A model generated the notes under the pieces. The model was not told the DNA's origin, made no database searches, and worked only from the letters and a program-made list of their open reading frames with translations. A stretch of 64,000 bases of DNA from Rhytidiadelphus loreus (Eukaryota > Streptophyta > Bryopsida > Hypnales > Hylocomiaceae): NCBI GenBank assembly GCA_947034895.1, contig OX344765.1, positions 7,507,001-7,571,000 of the forward strand. Reading direction: 5' to 3'. Shown piece after piece: positions 57,601 through 64,000 of this stretch (the stretch's first letter is position 1; each line of letters starts with the position of its first letter). The position numbers and the translations under genes are program-made.

Positions 57601-58907
57601 GCCCAGTCGTAAAGTTTGATTCCATTCGTACTCTTCTTTCCGTGGCTGCAGCAGAGGACCTAAATATTACTCAGTTTGATATATGCACCGCTTACCTCAA
57701 TGGGTTGCTTACGGAACTAATCTACATGCAACAACCAATTGGCTTTGAGGTGGGCAATACTACCAATAAACGATTTGTTTGCCGACTCAATAAAGCTTTG
57801 TATGGCCTAAAGCAAAGTGCACGAGTATGGAACCAGAAGTTTGATCATTTTCTACAAGCTTACGACCTCATTGTCTCTGAGGCGGATTGCTGCGTCTATG
57901 TCAATAAGAAAAATCCGAAGTTGATCCTTTGCATTTGGGTTGACGACGGCATGGTTTGTAGCTCCTTCAACGACAGTATTGAAGACATCCTCAACTACAT
58001 GGAAGGCGCATTTCAAATCACCCAAGGTTTGGCAGAAGTCTATGTAGGCTTGCATATCACCAGAGACCGTGACCGTGGCCTTATTCACATTGACCAGCGC
58101 CGCTATTTGGAAAGAGTTCTGCGCAGGTTCGGCCATGAAGACTGTCACACCGTCGCTGTCCCATCTGATCCCGCGAGTGCCACTCACATGCGTATTGCCA
58201 AATCTGATGATCCCCAGGTAACTTTCCCATACAGAGAGTGCATTGGCTGTTTGCAATTCGCTCACATTGGAACACGCTTTGACATTAGCTACGCCGTGAG
58301 CAACATGTCAAGGTTCAATAATCATCCAACTGCAGCTCACGTATCTGGCGTCAAGCGGATATTGAAGTACATCAAAGGGACGCTGGGTCATACCATCACA
58401 TATGGACGTGGACCGAATCCCAACTCTCTCACAGCCTATTGCGATGCTGATTATGCTTCAGACTGTGATGATCGTAAATCTCGGTCCGGCTTCATTCTTC
58501 TTCTTAACGGTGGTCTAGTGGCTTGGGGAAGCAGGAAGCAAACCTGCACGTCCCTCAGCACAACTGAATCGGAGTACGTTGCAGCTAGTTTAGCAACTCA
58601 GGAAATTCTATGGATGAGACGTTTGCTCTCTAGCATCAGATCCCCACAGCCACACCCCACCTTACTATTTTGTGACAATCAATCAGCCATTCGGTTGGTC
58701 AAAAATCCAGTGTTTCATCAGCGCACCAAACACATTGATACTAAGTACCATAAGATCAGGGATGCCGAGACAGACGCCCATATCACTATCAAATACGTTT
58801 CCACAGAGGATCAGCTTGCCGACATCATGACCAAGCCCCTGCCTCGTGACCGCTTCGAACGCCTCTTGGCTTTAATTGGACCCCTGAAGATTAAAGCACT
58901 GTGCTGA
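54612..58907 (+). CDS. Copia gag-pol polyprotein (1431 aa)
   Basis: One frame without stops or frameshifts. I start at ATG 54612 (MADSSRDLGG); the frame is open from 54471 inside the LTR. In order: Gag with FHIWKFQMRAVLLGREL; CCHC zinc knuckle CWKCGITGHWGREC (about 239); aspartic protease YVDSGC (Asp303); integrase zinc-binding WHRRFAHLNH and CLGC (about 450-500); integrase core with Asn518 (IHSNLCGP), Asp581 (SDRGTEY) and Glu617 (NGASERDNR); reverse transcriptase with KARLVAKGF, YGLKQSARVWNQKF and WVDD (Asp1111-1112); RNase H with YCDADYASD, STTESEYVA and CDNQSAI. The 581-617 spacing is the usual 35 residues, but the first catalytic position has Asn where Asp is the rule, so this copy's integrase is probably inactive. 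RT active-site residues look intact. Confidence 0.95.
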   Translation: MADSSRDLGGISRFKGSNFHIWKFQMRAVLLGRELMDVVDGSEEKPADTAEADVKAIWRRKDNQAVSILCQAIDESVLKHVTSCLTSKQIWDKLKLFHERNASENIHSLQQEFYKCSMSQGDSIADFVGKLDVIVQQLADRGDATFNEQAVISKILCNLSGEFDSLIPAWRMQPDASKTLANLTLQLLQTESMLKARVDETISTAAYIASTNSKTSEYTPEQRVARRKEINDRKKTSRCWKCGITGHWGRECIASEEDQKKHQESQIQGQINKDNSKKRYTSHKAFMATLDEVSAASPYWYVDSGCTEHMTDNKSFFSTYQDVSMEHRPVQGIGGAMLTVAGIGDIVIKIQHDGDYTLGILKGVIHVPSLGRNLFSSYVAAQKKIYTLHTDTGCQMLEAEKVVMTGVIYNRMYRLNIEVVYPKVETTALTATSTVSFGIPTSVESKQTLDIWHRRFAHLNHAMIQTMESQGIVDGLILNNRSKSFCLGCAYGKQTRAPFPTDEHRERSKTPGDLIHSNLCGPMSTSSVGGALYFVLFKDDCSGFRVIECLKTKPETLAAFQRFVAQLKRDTGNLVKVVRSDRGTEYTNKAFTKYLEEQGIKQELTTPYTPQQNGASERDNRTIMDAVRSMIHSSNVHIHFWAEAAHTTVYTLNRTATRTVAGRTPFELWYNEKPSVSHLRIFGTTAYVYVPKELRKKLSPKSRKGIFMGYSATSKAYRIWNDDLQRIDESRDVLFDENTTGSGICDSQIHQWLGIVGDTVPLAPAIRDVPRLIHAPVHQQLAAALHVQPPPIVLDIITSSPPDVESGDMLHDVDPTPNSGSSDGIATSSDQIVDELGAFDIAGPVDTPIDPPVQPPTLPVEPIEDAAQFIEVDPLARPVRARNPPSRLGEWIYPTNRNSYACIADTMIPDEPQTYAEAMASPEKEHWLAAMRDEYESLVQNDTWTLEEIPKECNLIKCRWIYKLKLASDGSVSRYKARLVAKGFTQKHGVDYQETFSPVVKFDSIRTLLSVAAAEDLNITQFDICTAYLNGLLTELIYMQQPIGFEVGNTTNKRFVCRLNKALYGLKQSARVWNQKFDHFLQAYDLIVSEADCCVYVNKKNPKLILCIWVDDGMVCSSFNDSIEDILNYMEGAFQITQGLAEVYVGLHITRDRDRGLIHIDQRRYLERVLRRFGHEDCHTVAVPSDPASATHMRIAKSDDPQVTFPYRECIGCLQFAHIGTRFDISYAVSNMSRFNNHPTAAHVSGVKRILKYIKGTLGHTITYGRGPNPNSLTAYCDADYASDCDDRKSRSGFILLLNGGLVAWGSRKQTCTSLSTTESEYVAASLATQEILWMRRLLSSIRSPQPHPTLLFCDNQSAIRLVKNPVFHQRTKHIDTKYHKIRDAETDAHITIKYVSTEDQLADIMTKPLPRDRFERLLALIGPLKIKALC

Positions 58908-58950
58908 GTGGGAGGTCCTATGAGTCATCACAGTGCTGAGCCAGTGGGAG

Positions 58951-59459
58951 TGTAGGATGAAGGCTCCAGCACTGGATGACACACGTCGTAGTACTAGACT
59001 CGAACTGCAACTTATCATGATGACTAGCGCACATGTTGTAGTACTAGGCTAGAACTCTTGACTTATCATGATGACTAGCGTTTCGAAACTGGGAAGGTGA
59101 ACCATCGGGGGTTTTCTTGATCCATCGGGAGTTTTCTTGATCTGGGTTCCCGCGTAGCACTGTGAGGTGTAAAAAGCCCCAGCATGACTGCTCCTGCCCT
59201 CTCTCTCTCCTGTGCGTATGCATGTACTGCGCTCAGGTTTAGCTAGTGTGTGTTTTTAGATTTTTGTAGCGATGGTGTACTCTGGACACGGCTTGGTACA
59301 GAGGGTGTGTGTATCAGATATATTATGCATTAATATATATGACTTGCTACTAGCTATATATCTGTGAGTATCTGTCGCTTGCATATGGAATTGTGAGTAT
59401 CGTAAGTATTGTGTCTGTGTCAGTCTGGATATGAGCATATCGATACAGTAGTTTCAACA
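58951..59459 (+). repeat. 3' LTR (509 bp)
   Basis: Matches the 5' LTR throughout by eye but has one fewer 51-bp unit, which accounts exactly for the length difference. It starts right after the purine tract CCAGTGGGAG. Confidence 0.95.
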
Positions 59460-59464
59460 CTAAG

Positions 59465-60502
59465 GTAGTCGCCATAGGAATTCGTCGAGCTTCCTTACAG
59501 GAAGCGTACTGAGTCACGCACATCACACCATGCGTACCATCTCTTCGATTCAAAATGATTCATGGGGTAAGGTACTGTAGTGTGCTCATGTACCGTCACT
59601 TTAAGAGCTGATTTGCCTTTTTCACAGGTTTCCAGGGATAAAATGATTTTTATCTCATTTTTCAGAGAAAGAAAAATAGATGTGGAACCCAACACAAGTA
59701 GTTTCATATTTTTCCAAGCATTTTTTAATTACTTATAAATTTTCAAAGATTTGGGTCATAGGCACCTATTTGTGACCATAGGTGTCCCAAAATCTGTCCC
59801 CTTGTGACTTATAAAGAAATGTGCGGAAATCACAGTCAATGATTGGTTCTTACAATAAAAAATCATAATTCTTCTTGAATTCATTAACAGAGCAAAGAGG
59901 TCCATTCAAAGATCACCTTGCATCCATTCTACAGCTACCTGAAGGACAATTTGAAGAAGAGGGGCGGATTTTGAACCACCTACTTTAGGGGTGATAGATG
60001 GATATCATGCCTTCTGCGCCTATCATGCCTTCCATGCTCTTTCAATATTGTACTAAGCTTAGTGTGCCTTGTCGTTGCCTTAGTCGGAAAAAAAGTGAAA
60101 GTAATTTTCTAATTTTTAAAACAAAAATAACTCAAAATTCCATAACTTTCACACCACATGTCAAAATGCCACAAAACAAAGCCCATGCACCCCTCCTCAC
60201 CAAGGGCTTTTTGACAATACCAAGAATGCGACTAGGTGATGCACGGGCCAGGAGATCTCACTGTAACAAACAAACATACATGTATACAAACAAACACAAA
60301 GCCTATCTTAATGGATGGATCATGTACCATCATTTGTAGTTGGGAAAAGGTATTGTAGATATCATGCAATGGGTGCCTATCATGCCTTCCATGCTGGGAT
60401 CATTTTGCACCTTGAAACTATGGATACTTGACCACCACAGAGTTGAATTTCAAATTTCAGAGCAAGAATAGAAAAAAAAAATCGTATCAATTACAAAATA
60501 AG
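59465..60502. other. AT-rich spacer right of the copia element
   Basis: Contains two copies of CTATCATGCCTTCCATGCT (about 60016 and 60376) bracketing a segment related to the 47.7-kb inverted repeat (ACTTTCACACCACATGTC, then AAAATGCCACA). Probably a decayed element; no gene. Confidence 0.4.
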
Positions 60503-61427
60503 TTTAATCCCTAAAGGACCATCATGTTTAGAGGCCCAAAACTTTTTCAAAATACTCATCCCCAAAGCAAGGTCAAAATCTTCATCAATACATTATTTTT
60601 TAATAAATCCAACCATAGGATCTTTTGGCTGATTGGTTCAAGTACATTGTCCTAAGACTGTGGAGTCAATATCCCCAACAATTGCAAGTTTAATGTGCCT
60701 AAACTTTAGAATACAAGCTTTTCCAACCCATCAAAAAGGTGAAGTTTTGTCTTTCAACATTAAATTTTTTTTTAACTCATATGTCCTATAACTTGTGCAT
60801 TTTGTCAATATGTTGGAAAATGGACTAAAAACATATAAAACAAATTGTAACCAAAAAACTTTCATATTCATCTTTAAAAAAATTGTAAAGTGGAAGGTGG
60901 TAATGTGGTATTGAATGAAATCAAAAACTAATGTGCTAATAACTCTTACAAAAAATTGAGAATTGTTAATCACAATGGTGAGAATGTTCCACTAAATAAT
61001 AAGTATCTTGTATTTTAATTTTAACTTCAAAATTTTCAAAATTGAGAGCAAAAGACAACTTTGAATGTTTTTTCTACCTTCTTTGCCTACAAAATAAAAC
61101 TCTTCATAATTCTTACCTCATTATTCAAAATTGAATGGTTCAAACTTTTCTGAGTAGGTATCAATCAAACAATTACAAAAAAAAATGTTTATCCTTTTTT
61201 AGAATATATTTTGTATTTCTCAATTTCAAAAAGAATAAAAAAAAATTCTAATAATTTTTGTAAAATTTCTTGGAATGATGTGAAACAAAGTTTCGCACAT
61301 AGATTAACATGAGTAGCATCTATCTTAAAAAAATTTATGCAAAACTTCTAGATTATGAAGTCAAGAAAGTCTACACAAGTTGTCAAAAGGCCCAAATTCG
61401 GGGCTCTTTGGTCCTTTAGGGATTAAA
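60503..61427. repeat. Element with perfect 18-bp terminal inverted repeats
   Basis: Left end TTTAATCCCTAAAGGACC (60503-60520) and right end GGTCCTTTAGGGATTAAA (61410-61427) are exact inverted copies 925 bp apart. The interior is AT-rich without a transposase frame. Internal sequence recurs in the next 1.1 kb and at 45.6-46.0 kb, so this is a dispersed family. Confidence 0.75.
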
Positions 61428-61545
61428 ACATCTAAAGATTTCCAACAATAGGTTTCTATCATGGTGTAGGTTAGATTTCTATATTATTTTAAACTTAGAA
61501 AGCAAGTGGAGTGTAGTTGTTGACTTTAAAATAACTCTAAACTTT

Positions 61546-62004
61546 TTTGATGATTTGAGGCCCAAAATTGCTTTGAAATATTTATAGTCAAAGCAAGGCA
61601 AAAAAACTTCTCTTATTTATTCTTTAATAAATCCAACCAAAAGGATCTTTTAGTTAACTTATTCAAGTACATCTATCCAAAATTTTGAATTGATCCCTTC
61701 TACCAATTGCAAGATCTAAACACCTAAACTTCAAAACTAGTTCTTTTAGGCCCTTCTTAAAGGTGAGGTTTAGTCTTTCAACATTTTAAGGGAACAACAC
61801 ACATGTCCTTTAATATGTATGTTGTAGCCAATATGCTAAAAAGTAGATTGAAAATACATAGAATTTAAAAAAAAAATTCTCAATCATCTTTAAAAAATAT
61901 ACAAAGTAAAAGGCAATACTAGATAAAGGAAAATCTAAGTTGTTAATTACTTTAACAAAAATTGAAAATTTTAAACTCCAATAGGGAGAATGTTCAACTA
62001 ACGA

Positions 62005-62044
<40 letters not shown>

Positions 62045-62640
62045 ATTCAATGTTGTTTTTAAGAAATTAAAAATAATAGAGTTAATCAAAAAGCTTTCTC
62101 CAATTTGTATACGAATAGTTAAAGGAGCACAAAATTGTTTGTATACAAATTGGTAAACTAAACTAGGAATAGTACAAAAGAAGCACAACACCAAACTCCA
62201 ATTTTGGTGCTTCAAGGAATTTGGTCCTATGTTTCTCTCTCATATCTTCAAATTTTGGCTCTTGGTCCCTCATTTCAAGCACTTTACAATTAACTCTATT
62301 GTATAAACAACTTTATATGATTTTCTTGACTTCAATGCTTGCAAAATTAAACTCCTTATAAATGTCACCTCATAAGTCAAAATTGAATGGTATAGAGGTT
62401 TTTGTATCGGTAGTAGTCTATTCAATCAAATAAAGATATTTCCAATTGCCTATTTTGACATTGAAATTGAAAAAACTTTTAACCTTTGTAAAACTTATTG
62501 GAATGATGTGCAACAAAGATTCAATATGATGATTAGGAGCTATTCTAAGAATTTCATGCAAAGAATTCATTATATGAAGCCAAATGAGTCTACCCTCATT
62601 TGGATAGAGTAGAGTTCAAAAAGCCTAGAGTATAAAACTT
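61546..62640. repeat. Second, diverged copy of the 60.5-kb element
   Basis: Direct orientation, sharing GAGGCCCAAAA, AATAAATCCAACCA.AGGATC, GTCTTTCAACATT, GGAATGATGTG.AACAAAG and AAGTC/GAGTCTAC blocks in order. Ends are eroded. A microsatellite has expanded inside it. Confidence 0.65.
62008..62046. repeat. (AT)n(GT)n microsatellite
   Basis: About 13 AT repeats followed by GTGTGTGT, within the diverged repeat copy. Confidence 0.95.
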
Positions 62641-64000
62641 CATCCTAATAGTGATAAAATACTTGATTTGAAGAATTATTCAAAATTTCAATTTAATATA
62701 GATACTAGAGTTAATGACCTTTATTTTATTAGTTGGGATCAAATCGTGGATCAAATTTTAAAAGTATAGAGTATCTTTTGGATAAAATTTCGACCAAAAG
62801 CACTTAGATATATAAGTTGCCAACAAAAATACACTAGATTATCATTATTTGAGATTCATTTTTAAAGCATCTCAATCTTAGATAGAAAAGCCATAAATAC
62901 ATCAATGAAGAAAATAATTTCCAATATGGTAGTTGTAGGTCAATGGAAAATAATTCTAAACACAAAGGCCAAAACTTTGGAGAATTTGTTTTTTGAAAAA
63001 AAAATATATTTTGTATGGTAAAAATATAGTATTGGCAATAAAAAAAAATCTATTTTTAACATCTGCCAAAATTTATTTTTTGGAAAAAAATAATAATTTG
63101 GCAAAGAAGTGGCGACCCTACCTTTATGGTTCCATCTAAGCAAATTCCATTCAAGCCAAGATTCAAGAAAATCCCATAATAATAATCAAATGACAAATGT
63201 TTTTTTATTTGATACATATGATAGTTTTATTTATTGACATTTGTCATAAGAAAATATATAATGTATCCTGTGATATCACTAAGCCAATACTAACGCTTAA
63301 AGGATCATTGATTCTAATTGTGACATGCTGCAAAACTAAATCTATTTTATATTCTTTGAAAATTCATAGTTCATTCATACATTGTTTAAAAAATGGATAT
63401 AAAGGAAATCTTGAATACCCTTTTGACTTCCAACAAGATCCAACAAAATTTAGATGGTTTAATAATGCAAACAATACTCAAAATAATGTATACCTAGATG
63501 CTTTCACAATCATACAATAGTATCTTTACATAAGTGTACCTATTTGTAAACTATTTTGCAAATCATCCCTCAACAGATTCTAGTCTAAAATATAAAACCA
63601 CCATTCATAAGAGGATAGGGGCAATCTTAGATGCATTTATTGTCAATCCTTTGAATATTTTTAGTTTACACATACTCATGATTTTATTCAAAAAATGCAA
63701 TCTAGAAGTTTCTTTTGACTACCAACAAAATCTTTGAAAGTTCAAATTTAGACACCATGCTCAAAACCTCACTTGCATGACTTTAGGTGATATTATCTCA
63801 AACATCTTCTGTGCAATAATGGTCACACACCTTAACAAGCAATCATAGGAAGCTTGTTGCATGGATATTAGTCTTTATATTGTTCAATAGGAAGACTTTT
63901 GTCTAATTTAAAAAGTCAAATTTTGTACTTTTTGGTAAAAATGGGGGATAATTTTTGGAAATAGAAGGTAGGATTTTGGGTTGGTCAAGTAAAGGTGGTA
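62641..64000. other. AT-rich right end of the window
   Basis: No gene, RNA or delimitable element. A CGCTTAAAGGATCATTG motif at about 63295 recalls the repeat-family termini. The 107-codon plus-strand frame at 63197-63520 has no protein-like features. Confidence 0.35.

Larger units (their letters stand above)
53957..59464 (+). mobile_element. Complete Ty1/copia LTR retrotransposon with target duplication
   Basis: The element spans 53962-59459 (5498 bp), flanked by the perfect 5-bp duplication CTAAG (53957-53961 and 59460-59464). LTRs begin TGTAGG and end CAACA. Order: 5' LTR, primer-binding site, one gag-pol frame with integrase before reverse transcriptase (copia order), a short purine-rich tract CAGTGGGAG, 3' LTR. 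By eye the LTRs are identical apart from one 51-bp repeat unit, so insertion was recent. It lies antisense to, and about 1.8 kb upstream of, the protease-like gene. Confidence 0.97.

Noticed and set aside
63197..63520. 107-codon plus-strand frame near the right end
   Set aside because: Composition follows the AT-rich background and there is no recognisable feature.
1..64000. CRISPR arrays, operons, bacterial insertion sequences
   Set aside because: The window is eukaryotic: introns throughout, no spaced identical short repeats, no clustered co-directional intronless genes.

Overview
The window looks like nuclear DNA of a land plant with a large, repeat-rich genome. Evidence: spliced genes with GT-AG introns, plant telomere-type AAACCCTA motifs at promoters and in introns, a plant receptor-like cytoplasmic kinase relative, a nuclear tRNA-Arg, a Ty1/copia retrotransposon and many MITEs in AT-rich DNA. 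A TRPC4AP-type protein and a protease-like gene of unfamiliar type make me favour a non-seed plant (moss, lycophyte or fern). The species is inference only.

Layout. 0-2 kb: RPS28 (eS28), plus strand. 3.3-10.5 kb: a 14-exon TRPC4AP/TRUSS-like gene, minus strand; I could rebuild it in frame to 921 codons. 11-15.9 kb: a GC-rich block of unknown nature, a 49-bp minisatellite and MITE copies. 15.9-16.9 kb: tRNA-Arg(CCG), then a nuclear gene for a mitochondrial-type uL18 ribosomal protein. 18.5-21.0 kb: a 4-exon, 590-codon multi-pass membrane protein of a family I do not recognise. 21-25 kb: MITEs. 24.9-27.5 kb: a two-exon RLCK whose kinase motifs are degenerate, with its 3' end tandemly repeated. 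28-49 kb: almost gene-free, built from dispersed repeats, CACTA-type hairpin MITEs and elements ending in TTAA-CCC...GGG-TTAA. 49.1-50.2 kb: a broken second copy of the membrane-protein gene. 50.7-52.1 kb: a single-exon chymotrypsin-fold protease-like protein with a probable Cys nucleophile. 53.96-59.46 kb: a complete, young copia element with a 5-bp target duplication and one unbroken gag-pol frame, but an Asn where the first integrase catalytic Asp is expected. 59.5-64 kb: AT-rich repeats, including two related ~0.9-1.1 kb elements.

The genes do not form a pathway. Two serve translation (cytosolic eS28 and mitochondrial uL18), one is probably a ubiquitin-ligase substrate receptor, one a probable pseudokinase, and two are uncharacterised. 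The most unusual material is the protease-like gene, the membrane-protein family with its decayed duplicate, the pseudokinase and its repeated tail, the TTAA-flanked repeat family, and the near-perfect 231-bp CACTA hairpin.
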